Shown in pieces: positions 1 to 9,117 of a stretch of DNA of 64,000 nucleotides. This DNA is from Hamadaea sp013361475. Its GTDB lineage: Bacteria > Actinomycetota > Actinomycetes > Mycobacteriales > Micromonosporaceae. Below the pieces are notes generated by a model. That model saw only the letters and a program-made list of their open reading frames with translations, did not search any database and had not been told where the DNA came from. Made by a program: the position numbers and the translations under genes. The stretch is from assembly GCF_040654195.1 (NCBI RefSeq), contig NZ_JBFAHM010000012.1:248001-312000 (forward strand), in the 5' to 3' direction. Positions within the stretch are counted from its first letter, which is position 1; each line of letters opens with the position of its first letter.

Positions 1-191
1 AGACGTGGGTGGACACGTGGCAGACCAAGACCACGGTGCGCCTGGCCGCCACCGGCACGCACGTCCGCCAGGTCGACTGCGTCGGCCGCGAAACCCTGCT
101 GCCCAAGACCCAGGGCCGGGTCAGCGTCGTCCTCGACGGCGCGCCCCGGCTGTACTACGGACTCTGCACGAACCTCGGTGAGGACTGCTGA
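1..191 (+). CDS. 3' end of an unidentified gene (partial)
   Basis: Only the last 60 or so codons are visible; the reading frame is open from the window edge and ends with TGA at 189-191. The visible tail (TTVRLAATGTHVRQVDCVGRE and on to LYYGL) has the alternating hydrophobic pattern of a beta-sandwich. Tails like this occur at the C-terminus of many actinobacterial glycoside hydrolases, but that comparison is from memory and no catalytic motif is present. The next gene starts 3 bases after the stop, so the two are probably co-transcribed. Function cannot be assigned from this fragment. Confidence 0.6.
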   Translation, partial: TWVDTWQTKTTVRLAATGTHVRQVDCVGRETLLPKTQGRVSVVLDGAPRLYYGLCTNLGEDC

Positions 192-193
192 CC

Positions 194-2398
194 ATGCGAA
201 ACGAACACGCGTACCACGACGTCACCGTCATCGGGGGAGGTCTGGCCGGGGTCTGCGCCGCGATCGCCGCCGCCCGGCTCGGGCGTACCGTCGCGCTGGT
301 CACGAACCGGCCGGTGCTGGGCGGGAACTCCAGCAGCGAGGTGCGCGTGTGGGTGGTCGGGGCCACCGGGCACGGCAAGAACCACTACGCCCGTGAGGGC
401 GGCATCATGGGCGAGCTTTTCCTGGAGAACCAGTACCGCAATCCGGAGGGCAACCCCTACTTCTGGGACGCGGTGGTGCTCGACGCCGTGCGCGCCGAGC
501 CGAACATCTCACTCTACCTCAACACCGACGTACGCCTCGTCGACGCGAGCGGCCCCGAGGACGCGCGGGTCGTCGAGGCGGTGACCGGCTGGATGATGGG
601 TTCGGAACGGCTGATCCGGTTCACCTCGCCGGTGTTCCTCGACTGCACCGGCGACGGTCTGGTCGGGCACCTGGCCGGGGCGCGCTACCGGATCGGCCGC
701 GAGAGCCGCGCCGAGTACGGCGAGCCGTGGGCGCCGGAGGTGGCCGACGACATCACCCTCGGCAGCACGCTGCTGTTCTACACCAAGGACGCGGGGGAGC
801 CGGTCCGCTACGTCCCGCCGTCGTTCGCCAAGGACATCACCACGACGTCCATCCCGGAGCGACGGATCATCAAGGCCGGGGACAACGGCTGCGCGTACTG
901 GTGGATCGAGTACGGCGGCGAGCTGGACACCGTGCACGACAACGACCGCATCCGCGACGAGCTGTGGTCGGTCATCTACGGGATCTGGGACTACATCAAG
1001 AACTCCGGCAAGTTCGACGCCGACACGATGACTCTCGAATGGGTCGGCGCGCTGCCCGGCAAGCGGGAGTACCGACGGTTCCTCGGCGACTACGTGCTCA
1101 CCCAGCACGACATCCTCGGCCAGACCCCGTTCGACGACCGGATCGCCTTCGGCGGGTGGTCCATCGACCTGCACCCGCCGCAGGGCATGTACGCCACCGA
1201 GGCGGGCGCGAAACAGCGGTACGCCGACGGCGTCTACCACATCCCGTACCGCAGCCTGTACTCGGTGAACACGACGAACCTGCTGTTCGCCGGGCGGGAC
1301 ATCTCGGCGAGCCACGTCGCGTTCGGCTCGACCCGGGTGATGGCGACCTGCGCGACCCTGGGTCAGGCGGCGGGAACCGCGGCCGCCCTGTGCGTCGCCG
1401 CCGGGGTCGGTCCCCGGCAGCTCGACCGGGGACTATTGCAGCGGACGCTGCTGCGGGCGGACGCCTCGATCATGGGTCTGCCGCTGACAGAGGACGGGCT
1501 GCAGGGCACCGCCTCGGTGACGGCGTCCTCGACACTGTCCACGGTGGCGGCAACTGATCCCGGTGAGCCGTGGGCGCTCGACGCCGACGCGGGCATCGTT
1601 TTGCCGGTCGATCCGGCGCTCGGCGGCGTACGCCTGCTCGTCTCCGCGACCGAGGCGACCGAGCTGCGAGTGGAACTCCACGACCCGGAGCTGGGCCAGA
1701 ACTACGTGCCACGCCGGTTGATCACCGCGGCCGGCGTCGCCGTGACGGCGGGGGAGAAGCAGTGGGTGGACGTCCCGCTGACCTGGCGACCTGACGCGCC
1801 CCAGAACGCTTTCCTGGTCATCGCGGCGAATCCGGTGGTCTCCCTCTGGTCGGCCGGTACGCCGACGCCGGGAGTGCTGTGCCTGACGCGAGTGCCGTTG
1901 CGCCCGCAGGACGAAGCCCCGCAACTGCTCCGGGAATGGACCGACGCCCCGCACTTCTGCGTCGACGGCGGAGCGACGGCCGCGTACGCGCCGGAGAAGG
2001 CGGTCGACGGCTATCAGCGGCCGTTCGGCGGCCCGCACCTGTGGGTCTCGGCCGAGCTGCCCGCCTCGCTCACGCTGGACTGGCCGGAGCCGATCACGGT
2101 CGCCCGCGTCGACGTCCTCGCCGACGACGACGTCAACGTCGACCTCATCAACCTGCATCACCACCGCACCCCGGACGCGATCATGCCGACGCTGGTCCGC
2201 GACTACCGGATCGAGGCGCGGAACGCGGCCGGTGAGTGGCACGTCATCGCGGAGGTCACGGGCAACCGGCAGCGACGCCGCGTCCACGACCTCGCGCAGG
2301 TCACCGTGACCGACGCGGTCCGGATCAAGGTGACGGCGACGAACGGCGTACCACGGGCACATCTGGCGGCGGTCCGGGTCTACGGCCCCGACGCTTAG
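194..2398 (+). CDS. FAD-dependent oxidoreductase with C-terminal discoidin-like region
   Basis: A 734-residue protein. Residues about 13-29 form a Rossmann dinucleotide-binding motif (GGGLAGVCAAIAAARLG), followed by GGNSSSEVRVW, typical of the FAD_oxidored family. A second FAD-contact segment, LFAGRDISASHVAFGSTR with an AAG-rich helix, lies near residues 360-395. The C-terminal 150 residues (for example LDWPEPITVARVDVLADDD) resemble a discoidin/F5-8 type beta-sandwich, suggesting carbohydrate contact. There is no signal peptide, so the protein is probably cytoplasmic. Members of this family often sit in plant-polysaccharide loci, where their substrate is usually unknown. The ATG lies 3 bases after the upstream stop. 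The 3' end overlaps the converging histidine kinase gene by 4 bases. Confidence 0.85.
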   Translation: MRNEHAYHDVTVIGGGLAGVCAAIAAARLGRTVALVTNRPVLGGNSSSEVRVWVVGATGHGKNHYAREGGIMGELFLENQYRNPEGNPYFWDAVVLDAVRAEPNISLYLNTDVRLVDASGPEDARVVEAVTGWMMGSERLIRFTSPVFLDCTGDGLVGHLAGARYRIGRESRAEYGEPWAPEVADDITLGSTLLFYTKDAGEPVRYVPPSFAKDITTTSIPERRIIKAGDNGCAYWWIEYGGELDTVHDNDRIRDELWSVIYGIWDYIKNSGKFDADTMTLEWVGALPGKREYRRFLGDYVLTQHDILGQTPFDDRIAFGGWSIDLHPPQGMYATEAGAKQRYADGVYHIPYRSLYSVNTTNLLFAGRDISASHVAFGSTRVMATCATLGQAAGTAAALCVAAGVGPRQLDRGLLQRTLLRADASIMGLPLTEDGLQGTASVTASSTLSTVAATDPGEPWALDADAGIVLPVDPALGGVRLLVSATEATELRVELHDPELGQNYVPRRLITAAGVAVTAGEKQWVDVPLTWRPDAPQNAFLVIAANPVVSLWSAGTPTPGVLCLTRVPLRPQDEAPQLLREWTDAPHFCVDGGATAAYAPEKAVDGYQRPFGGPHLWVSAELPASLTLDWPEPITVARVDVLADDDVNVDLINLHHHRTPDAIMPTLVRDYRIEARNAAGEWHVIAEVTGNRQRRRVHDLAQVTVTDAVRIKVTATNGVPRAHLAAVRVYGPDA

Positions 2399-3525
2399 GG
2401 CACCGGCCGATCCGCGCCGACGGCGGGGAACGCGATCTCGACCGTGAGCCCGCCGCCCGGCCGCGCGGACGCGGTCAGCTGACCGTCGTGCGCGGCCACG
2501 ATCGCGCGGACGATCGACAGGCCGAGCCCGTGCCGGTCGTCGTCGGCGACCCGATGCAGCCGCTGGAACGGCTCGAACAGACGCTCCACCTCGTCCGGCG
2601 GGATCACCGGCCCGGTGTTCGCGACCACCAGCACCGCCAGCCCCGTGTCCACCCGAGTGCCGACCTCGATCACGCCACCGGCGACGTTGTAATGGAGGGC
2701 GTTGTCGCACAGGTTGGCCACCAGCCGCGCCAGCAGCGCCGGATCACCGAGCAGGTACGCGGGCCGCACCGACTTCTTGACGCGCACCTCCTGGCGGCCG
2801 GCCACCGCAGCCCGGTCCAGCAGCGCCTGCTCGACGAGGACGGCGAGGTCGACCGGCTCGGCGTGCTCCCGGCCGTGCGTACCGCCGTGTTCACTGCCCG
2901 CCAGGGTGAGCAGCGACTCCAGCAGCCGCCCGCGCTCCCGGTTGACGGCGAGCAGGCGCTCGAAGTTCGCCCGGTACGCCTCGACGGTGGCGTCCGGGTC
3001 GATCAAGGGTTCCTCGATCAGCGCGTGCTCGACCGTCAACGGCGTACGCAGTTCGTGCGCGGCGTTGGCGACGAACCGCTTCTGCCCTTCGAGAGCCGCC
3101 TCCAGGCGGGCGAGCAGCCCGTCGATGGTGTCCCCGAGGTCCCGGAACTCGTCGCGGTGACCGGACAGGGCCAGCCGCTCGTGCACGTTCGACCCGGAGA
3201 TCTGCTGGAGGCGCCCGGTCATCTGGCGTACCGGCCGCAGCATCCGCCCGGCGTACAGCCAGCCCAGCCCGAGCGACAGCGGGGCCATGACGGCGAGCGC
3301 GATCCCGCACACGAGCACCACGTCGGCGCGGAAGTCGAGGAAGACGGCGGGTGGGACGCCCAGGCCGGACCCGGCGGGCGGGCCGCCGGGTGGGGCCGGT
3401 ACGTCGGCCGGGGGCAGATCCCGGGCGAGCACGAAGACGATGCCGAGCAGGATCACGCCGGACAGGACGGACATGACGCCGTAGAGGACGGTGAAGCGGC
3501 GGCGGAGGCGGTGCGCTGGCGGCAT
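2395..3525 (-). CDS. Sensor histidine kinase
   Basis: A 376-residue membrane-bound kinase that should autophosphorylate and pass phosphate to the response regulator encoded just upstream (3528-4181). Two membrane segments (residues about 12-34 and 67-90) flank a Pro/Gly-rich 30-residue extracellular loop. A HAMP region (92-146), the H-box FVANAAHELRTPLTV with His157, an N-box NLCDNALHYN and a G-box HGLGLSIVRAI follow in order. The loop is too short for a classical ligand domain, so the signal is probably sensed in or at the membrane. The ATG at 3525 starts 2 bases after the regulator stop. A GTG two codons upstream, overlapping that stop, is an alternative start. Confidence 0.92.
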   Translation of the reverse strand: MPPAHRLRRRFTVLYGVMSVLSGVILLGIVFVLARDLPPADVPAPPGGPPAGSGLGVPPAVFLDFRADVVLVCGIALAVMAPLSLGLGWLYAGRMLRPVRQMTGRLQQISGSNVHERLALSGHRDEFRDLGDTIDGLLARLEAALEGQKRFVANAAHELRTPLTVEHALIEEPLIDPDATVEAYRANFERLLAVNRERGRLLESLLTLAGSEHGGTHGREHAEPVDLAVLVEQALLDRAAVAGRQEVRVKKSVRPAYLLGDPALLARLVANLCDNALHYNVAGGVIEVGTRVDTGLAVLVVANTGPVIPPDEVERLFEPFQRLHRVADDDRHGLGLSIVRAIVAAHDGQLTASARPGGGLTVEIAFPAVGADRPVP

Positions 3526-3527
3526 GG

Positions 3528-4181
3528 TCACACCCGGTAGCCGGAACGGTTCACGGTCTCGATCACCGGCGGGTCGCCGAGCTTGGCCCGCAGCCGATTG
3601 ATCGTCGCCTTGACGGTGGTGGTGAACGGGTCGGCCGCCTCGTCCCACACCCGGTCGAGCAGTTCCTCGGCGGAGACCACCCGGCCCTGTGCGGTGAGCA
3701 GGTATTCGAGGACGGCGAACTCTTTCGGGCTCAACGACAGGCGCGCGCCGGCCCGGGTCGCGAGGCGTTGCCCCGGATCGAGCCGCAGGTCGCCGTGCAC
3801 GAGGATCGGCGGTGCGGCCGGGGTCGTGCGGCGGCCTACTGCCCGGATGCGGGCCACGAGTTCGGCGTACGCGAACGGCTTGGGCAGGTAGTCGTCGGCG
3901 CCCAGGCCCAGCCCCTCGACCCGTTCCGCGATCGTGCTCGAAGCGGTCAGCATCAGCACACGCGTCGGCGCCGCCCGGCCGACGAGGGCGCGGCAGACGT
4001 CGTCACCGTGGACCTCGGGCAGATCCCGATCCAGGACGACGACGTCGTAGTCGACGACGCCCGTGCGGTCCAGGGCGGCCGCGCCGTCGTACGCCACGTC
4101 GACGGCCATCCCCTCGCGCCGCAGCACCCGCGCCACCGAGTCGGCCAGCTCCGCCTGGTCCTCGACCACCAGCACCCTCAT
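3528..4181 (-). CDS. OmpR/PhoB-family response regulator
   Basis: A 217-residue transcription factor. The receiver domain (1-115) has acidic residues near positions 7-8, the phosphoacceptor Asp51 in VVVLDRDLPEVHG, a switch Thr in MLTASST and the conserved Lys in YLPKPFAYAEL. A winged-helix DNA-binding domain covers about 125-217, ending GDPPVIETVNRSGYRV. It is the first gene of a two-gene operon with the kinase and is divergent from an ABC transporter operon 87 bases away. That arrangement suggests it controls the transporter, perhaps through the inverted repeat at 4217-4244 (inference). Confidence 0.93.
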   Translation of the reverse strand: MRVLVVEDQAELADSVARVLRREGMAVDVAYDGAAALDRTGVVDYDVVVLDRDLPEVHGDDVCRALVGRAAPTRVLMLTASSTIAERVEGLGLGADDYLPKPFAYAELVARIRAVGRRTTPAAPPILVHGDLRLDPGQRLATRAGARLSLSPKEFAVLEYLLTAQGRVVSAEELLDRVWDEAADPFTTTVKATINRLRAKLGDPPVIETVNRSGYRV

Positions 4182-4216
4182 CGTCGAAAGGTTATCGGGG
4201 TCGCCGTCACAACGGG

Positions 4217-4244
4217 GTCACAGCGGAGCGGACCGTGCTGTGAC
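4217..4244. promoter_or_regulatory. Inverted repeat between response regulator and ABC operon
   Basis: GTCACAGC at 4217-4224 and GCTGTGAC at 4237-4244 form a perfect 8-base inverted repeat with a 12-base spacer in the 87-base divergent intergenic region. A TACAAC-like -10 for the ABC operon lies just downstream at about 4255. The position suits binding by the adjacent response regulator; this is inferred from placement only. Confidence 0.45.
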
Positions 4245-4268
4245 CGCCCGCTGTCTACAACTGCTCCC

Positions 4269-5144
4269 ATGACACCCATCATCGAGACGCGAGATCTCGG
4301 CAAGCACTACCGCCAAAAGGCGGCGCTGACCGAGTGCACTCTCCGCGTACCAGCTGGGCGAATCGTCGGCCTGGTGGGCCCGAACGGCGCGGGGAAGTCC
4401 ACGCTGCTGGGGCTGACCTGCGGCCTGCTCGCGCCCACCACCGGAAGCATCGCCGTGCTGGGCGACCGCCCGGCCGCCGGAGCGGCCCAGCTCGCGAAGG
4501 TCGGCTTCGTCGCGCAGGACGCCCCGGTGTACGCCGGGCTGTCGGTAGCCGATCACCTGAAGCTGGGCCGGAAGCTGAACCCGCGGTGGGACATGGGCCT
4601 GGCCCGGCGGCGCGTGCAGCAGCTCGGCCTCGACCCGGCGCAGAAGGCCGGCCGGTTGTCCGGGGGCCAGCGTGCTCAGCTCGCCTTGACCGTGGCCGCC
4701 GCCAAACGAGCCGAGCTGCTGATCCTCGACGAGCCGGTGGCCTCGCTGGATCCGTTGGCGCGCAGCGCTTTCCTGCGGGACCTGCTGGAGTTCGTCGCCG
4801 AACTCGGGGTCAGCGTCGTGCTGTCCTCGCACCTGCTCGGCGACCTCGAACGGGTCTGCGACCACCTCGTCGTGCTCGCCGCCGGCCGGGTCCAGCTCGC
4901 CGGAGACGTCGCCGACCTGCTCGCCGAGCACTACCGGCTCCCCGCCGGGCAGGCCGATCCGGCTCGGCTGCCGGCCGGGGCGGCGATCATCCACGCCGAC
5001 GACTCGGCCCGCGAGGCCACCGTCGTCGTGCGCAGCGCCGAGCCGATCCCGGGCGCGGCGCACGCCGACCTCGAAGACGTCGGGCTGGCGTACATGACGC
5101 GGGCGGCCATCGCGGCCGTGCGGGGAACGGAGGCACTGCGATGA
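4269..5144 (+). CDS. ABC transporter ATP-binding protein
   Basis: A 291-residue ATPase. Walker A GPNGAGKST is at 37-45, the Q-loop in FVAQDAPVYAG is near 83, the signature LSGGQ is at 130-134, and Walker B LLILDEP is at 150-156 followed by the D-loop ASLDPLAR and the switch His in SSHLLGDLERV. The C-terminal region after residue 200 is the accessory extension found in export-type (drug or antibiotic resistance) ABC ATPases. The permease gene overlaps its stop by ATGA. No clear ribosome binding site precedes the ATG, and a -10-like sequence lies about 8 bases upstream, so the mRNA could be nearly leaderless. Confidence 0.93.
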   Translation: MTPIIETRDLGKHYRQKAALTECTLRVPAGRIVGLVGPNGAGKSTLLGLTCGLLAPTTGSIAVLGDRPAAGAAQLAKVGFVAQDAPVYAGLSVADHLKLGRKLNPRWDMGLARRRVQQLGLDPAQKAGRLSGGQRAQLALTVAAAKRAELLILDEPVASLDPLARSAFLRDLLEFVAELGVSVVLSSHLLGDLERVCDHLVVLAAGRVQLAGDVADLLAEHYRLPAGQADPARLPAGAAIIHADDSAREATVVVRSAEPIPGAAHADLEDVGLAYMTRAAIAAVRGTEALR

Positions 5145-6133
5145 TCTGGCTCACCTGGCGGCAGTTCCGCACCCAGGCGACGGTCGCGGCCGGTGCGCTG
5201 GCCGTCCTGGCGATCTATCTCGTCATCCTCGGCAACCAGATGCGCCATGCGTACGCCGACGACATCGTCGGCTGCCTGGCCGACGCCTGCACGGCGGCCC
5301 GACGTGACTTCGAGGAGGCGTACGGGGTCCCGGTCGCGCTGGCCGGGGCGCTGCTACTCGGTGTGCCGGCGCTGATCGGCGTCTTCTGGGGCGCGCCGCT
5401 CATCACCCGGGAACTCGAAGAGAAGACCGACCGCATGGTCTGGAACCAGAGCGTCACCCGGACCCGCTGGCTGGCCGTCAAACTCACCCTGCTCACGCTG
5501 GCGAGCATGGCCGTCACCGGGCTGTACAGCCTGCTGCTCACCTGGAGCGCCGGCCGCTACGACCAGCTCGCCGGTGGTCGCTTCGCCGCCATGACGTTCG
5601 CGGCGCGCAATCTCGTCCCCATCGGGTACGCCGCCTTCGCGTTCCTGCTGGGCGCGACGATCGGCCTGCTCGTCCGGCGTACGCTGCCCGCCATGGCGCT
5701 GACGCTCGCCGTCTTCGCCGTGGTCCAGATCGTCCTGCCGATCACCGTACGCCAGCACCTCATGACCCCGGTCACCACGACCGTGCGGCTGGACGTCGAG
5801 GCGATGGGACGCTCGGACTTCATGGGCGTCGGACCCGACGGAGCCCGGATCGACGGCTACACGATGCCGGGCGCCTGGTCGCTGACGACCACGAGCAAGC
5901 TGTACAACGCGGACGGCACGCCCTACACCGCCGCGCAGACCGAGCAGTGCCACGGGAGCAACCAGCAGGAAGACATGGCCTGCACCGCCGCGCAGAACAT
6001 CCACTTCAGCTACACGTACCACCCCGCCGACCGGTACTGGCGCTTCCAATGGACCGAGCTGGCGGTCTTCGGCGGCCTGTCGCTGGCCCTCGCCGCCTTC
6101 TGCCTTCTGCGCATCCGCCGCTACTCCAGCTGA
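5141..6133 (+). CDS. ABC transporter permease
   Basis: A 330-residue integral membrane protein, translationally coupled to the ATPase through an ATGA overlap. It starts MIWLTWRQFRTQ, a common opening of actinobacterial ABC-2-like permeases. About six membrane segments are visible (for example 16-33, 70-92, 117-140, 160-190, 195-215 and 300-322), with a roughly 85-residue extracytoplasmic domain between the fifth and sixth that carries Cys residues. With the neighbouring ATPase and the divergent two-component system it fits an exporter or detoxification module. The substrate is unknown. Confidence 0.88.
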   Translation: MIWLTWRQFRTQATVAAGALAVLAIYLVILGNQMRHAYADDIVGCLADACTAARRDFEEAYGVPVALAGALLLGVPALIGVFWGAPLITRELEEKTDRMVWNQSVTRTRWLAVKLTLLTLASMAVTGLYSLLLTWSAGRYDQLAGGRFAAMTFAARNLVPIGYAAFAFLLGATIGLLVRRTLPAMALTLAVFAVVQIVLPITVRQHLMTPVTTTVRLDVEAMGRSDFMGVGPDGARIDGYTMPGAWSLTTTSKLYNADGTPYTAAQTEQCHGSNQQEDMACTAAQNIHFSYTYHPADRYWRFQWTELAVFGGLSLALAAFCLLRIRRYSS

Positions 6134-6170
6134 CCCGCCCCAACCACCCCCGCACGCTCCACTGACCGAG

Positions 6171-6247
6171 CGTGATCATTGCGTCAGCCATGCTGTTTGA
6201 ACGGACAATTTGCTCCGTGAAACAGCATGGCTGACGCAATGATCACG
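6171..6247. repeat. Perfect 28-base inverted repeat (77-base hairpin)
   Basis: The arms at 6171-6198 and 6220-6247 are perfectly complementary over 28 bases. Within the 21-base spacer, ACGGA and TCCGT can extend the stem further. It lies 37 bases after the ABC permease stop and 45 bases before the GH127 start. It is far longer than needed for termination and resembles a dispersed palindromic (REP-like) element or a small remnant; its other activity is unknown. Confidence 0.85.
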
Positions 6248-6274
6248 AAGCGAAGGGTTGACGAATGTGGATGT

Positions 6275-6288
6275 GAGCGTTAACACTC
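6275..6288. promoter_or_regulatory. Candidate operator before the GH127 gene
   Basis: GAGCGTTAACACTC is a near-perfect palindrome centred on GTTAAC and ends 4 bases before the ATG at 6293. A TTGACG -35-like hexamer lies at 6258-6263. The form suits a LacI- or GntR-type sugar-responsive repressor site; there is no cognate regulator next to it. Confidence 0.35.
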
Positions 6289-6292
6289 CGGT

Positions 6293-9025
6293 ATGTCCTC
6301 GTTCCCGCTCAGTCGCCGCGGCCTGTTCCGAGCCGCCGGAGCGACCGCCGCCGCGGCGGTGCCCACGCTGGAAACCACCGCAGCCCAGGCTGCAGCAGCC
6401 CAAGCCGCGGTGCCGCCCGCGCGTTCCGACATCGGTGTCGGCGCGTACGCCTTCGAGCTCGGCCAGGTGCAGCTGACCTCGGGCCGCCTGCTCGACAATC
6501 AGAACCGGACGCTGGCCTATCTGCGGTTCGTCGACGTAGACCGGCTGCTCTACAACTTCCGGGCAAACCACCGGCTCTCGACCAACGGCGCCGCCGCCAC
6601 CGGAGGCTGGGACGCGCCGACGTTCCCGTTCCGTACGCACGTCCAGGGTCACTTCCTGACCGCTTGGGCGCAGGCGTACGCCGTCCTCGGCGACACGACC
6701 TGCCGGGACAAGGCCGCATACATGGTCGCCGAGTTGGCCAAATGCCAGGCGAACAACGGCGCGGCCGGATTCGCCGCCGGCTACCTGTCCGGCTTTCCGG
6801 AGTCGGATTTCACCGCCTTGGAGGCGGGCAACCTGTCCAACGGAAACGTGCCGTACTACGTCATCCACAAGACCCTCGCCGGTCTGCTCGACGTGTGGCG
6901 CTACCTCGGCAGTACGCAGGCCCGAGACGTCCTGCTCGCGCTCGCGGGCTGGGTCGACACGCGTACCGCCCGGCTCGGCTCGGCGCAGATGCAGTCGGTG
7001 CTCAACACCGAGTTCGGCGGGATGAACGCGGTCCTGACCGACCTGTACCAGCAGACCGGCGACGGCCGCTGGCTCACCGCCGCCCAACGCTTCGACCACG
7101 CCGCCGTGTTCACGCCCTTGGCCGCCAACTCCGATCAGCTCAACGGCCTGCACGCCAACACCCAGGTGCCCAAGTGGATCGGCGCCGCCCGGGAGTACAA
7201 GGCCACCGGCACGACCCGCTATCGCGACATCGCCGTCAACGCCTGGGCGATGACCGTCAACGCGCACAGCTACGTCATCGGCGGCAACAGCCAGGCCGAG
7301 CATTTCCGGCCCGCGAACGCCATCGCGGCGTACCTGAACCAGGACACCTGCGAACACTGCAACAGCTACAACATGCTCAAGCTGACCCGCGAGCTGTGGC
7401 AGCTGTATCCGGATCAGGCGGCGTACTTCGACTTCTTCGAGCGGACGCTGCTCAACCACGTCGTCGGCGCGCAGAACCCGGCCGACGGCCACGGCCACGT
7501 CACCTACTTCACCCCGCTCAACCCGGGTGGCCGCCGGGGAGTGGGACCGGCCTGGGGCGGCGGCACGTGGAGCACCGACTACACCACGTTCTGGTGTTGC
7601 CAGGGCACCGGTGTCGAGGTCAACACCAAGCTGATGGACTCGATCTACTTCTACAGCGGCACCACGTTGACCGTGAACCTGTTCGTCCCGTCGGTGCTGA
7701 CCTGGTCGCAGCGCGGGATCACGGTCACCCAGACGACCACTTACCCGGTCGGCGACACCACGACGCTGACGGTCACCGGCAGTCTCAGCGGCTCCTGGTC
7801 GCTGCGCGTACGCATCCCGGCGTGGGCGTCGGGGGCGACCGTCGCCGTCAACGGCACGGTCCAGAACATCACCGTCACGCCGGGCGCGTACGCGGTGCTC
7901 ACGCGATCTTGGACGACCGGCGACACGGTGACCGTACGCCTGCCGATGCAGGTCGCCGTACGCCCGGCGAACGACAACGCGGGTGTGGTCGCCCTGACCT
8001 ACGGCCCGTCGGTGCTGGCCGGGAACTACGGCAACTCGACGCTGTCGGCGCTGCCGGCGCTGACGACGTCGTCGGTCACCCGGACCAGCACCAGTTCGCT
8101 GGCGTTCACCGCGACCGCCAACGGGGCGACGGTCAACCTCGGCCCGTTCTCCGACGCGCAGGGCTTCGCCTACACCGTCTACTGGAGTACGGACTCCGCG
8201 AGCTACCGCCTGGTCAACGCGGCCAGCGGCCTCGTCCTCGGGGTGCAGAACATGTCGACCGCCGACGGCGGGCTCGCCTTGCAGTGGACGGACAACGGCA
8301 CCGCCGACCACAACTGGGAGCTGATCGCCGACGGTTCGGCCGTACGCCTCCGCAACGTCAACAGCGGCAAGGTGCTCGGCGTACAGAACATGTCCACTGC
8401 GGACGGCGCGGTCGTGCTGCAGTGGACGGACAACGGCACCGCCGACCACCGGTGGACGATCGTCGACAACGGCGACGGCACGCACAAGCTCCGCAACGCC
8501 AACAGCGCCAAGCTGCTGGGCATTCTGAACGGCTCGACCGGCACCGGCGCGCAAGCCGTCCAGGACTCGGACAACGGCACGGCGGACAACCTGTGGCGGT
8601 TCCTTCCGAACGGCGCTCGGCGTATCCAGAATCTCGGGAGCGGGCTCGTGCTCGGCGTACAGAACATGTCCACAGCGGACGGTGGGCTGGTCGTGCAGTG
8701 GGCGGACAACGGCACGGCCGACCATCTGTGGACCGCGGTGCCCGACACCGGCGGCTACTTCCGGCTGCGGAACGCGAACAGCGGCAAAGTCCTGGGCGTG
8801 GAGGGCGCGAGCACCGCGAACGGTGCGCGAGCGATGCAGTGGGCCGACAACGGCACCGCGGACCACCGCTGGCGGTTGCGGTACGGCGCGAACGGCTACT
8901 TCCGGATCCAATGCGCCAACGGCGGCCGGGTGCTGGGCGTCTCCGGCGCGTCGACGGCCGCGGGCGCGCAGATCGTGCTCTGGGACGACAACGGCACCAA
9001 CGACCACCTGTGGCGGTTCGTCTGA
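6293..9025 (+). CDS. Secreted GH127-type beta-L-arabinofuranosidase with six ricin-type lectin repeats
   Basis: A 910-residue exported enzyme. The N-terminus has a Tat signal (SRRGLFRAAG with an Ala-rich stretch to about residue 40). The GH127 (DUF1680) domain spans about 45-630 and carries CEHC at 353-356 and WCCQG at 434-438. These match the Glu/Cys zinc ligands and the Cys nucleophile known for this family, so beta-L-arabinofuranosidase-type activity on plant arabinan or glycoproteins is likely. Residues about 640-910 contain six copies of a roughly 46-residue unit ending DNGTADHxW, equal to two beta-trefoil lectin domains for binding sugar polymers. It stands alone as a transcription unit after a long hairpin. 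Confidence 0.88.
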   Translation: MSSFPLSRRGLFRAAGATAAAAVPTLETTAAQAAAAQAAVPPARSDIGVGAYAFELGQVQLTSGRLLDNQNRTLAYLRFVDVDRLLYNFRANHRLSTNGAAATGGWDAPTFPFRTHVQGHFLTAWAQAYAVLGDTTCRDKAAYMVAELAKCQANNGAAGFAAGYLSGFPESDFTALEAGNLSNGNVPYYVIHKTLAGLLDVWRYLGSTQARDVLLALAGWVDTRTARLGSAQMQSVLNTEFGGMNAVLTDLYQQTGDGRWLTAAQRFDHAAVFTPLAANSDQLNGLHANTQVPKWIGAAREYKATGTTRYRDIAVNAWAMTVNAHSYVIGGNSQAEHFRPANAIAAYLNQDTCEHCNSYNMLKLTRELWQLYPDQAAYFDFFERTLLNHVVGAQNPADGHGHVTYFTPLNPGGRRGVGPAWGGGTWSTDYTTFWCCQGTGVEVNTKLMDSIYFYSGTTLTVNLFVPSVLTWSQRGITVTQTTTYPVGDTTTLTVTGSLSGSWSLRVRIPAWASGATVAVNGTVQNITVTPGAYAVLTRSWTTGDTVTVRLPMQVAVRPANDNAGVVALTYGPSVLAGNYGNSTLSALPALTTSSVTRTSTSSLAFTATANGATVNLGPFSDAQGFAYTVYWSTDSASYRLVNAASGLVLGVQNMSTADGGLALQWTDNGTADHNWELIADGSAVRLRNVNSGKVLGVQNMSTADGAVVLQWTDNGTADHRWTIVDNGDGTHKLRNANSAKLLGILNGSTGTGAQAVQDSDNGTADNLWRFLPNGARRIQNLGSGLVLGVQNMSTADGGLVVQWADNGTADHLWTAVPDTGGYFRLRNANSGKVLGVEGASTANGARAMQWADNGTADHRWRLRYGANGYFRIQCANGGRVLGVSGASTAAGAQIVLWDDNGTNDHLWRFV

Positions 9026-9053
9026 CGACGGATCCGCGAGGACGGCCAACGTT

Positions 9054-9117
9054 TCGCGTTTCCGGGAAAACGTCCCCTCCGGGGCCATAGGAGGCCGCGT
9101 TATCCGGGAAAACGCGA
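9054..9117. repeat. Imperfect hairpin after GH127 with internal direct repeats
   Basis: TCGCGTTT (9054-9061) pairs with AAACGCGA (9110-9117), and CCTCC/GGAGG close the inner stem around 9076-9094. The sequence CCGGGAAAACG occurs twice (9063 and 9105), and GATCCGCGAG occurs just outside both ends (9031 and 9121). It probably terminates the GH127 transcript. The flanking repeats hint at a mobile or duplicated origin. Confidence 0.5.

Noticed and set aside
8200..9025. CRISPR-like regularly spaced repeats
   Set aside because: The repeats are about 140 bases, in frame, and encode lectin units; there are no unique spacers or cas genes.
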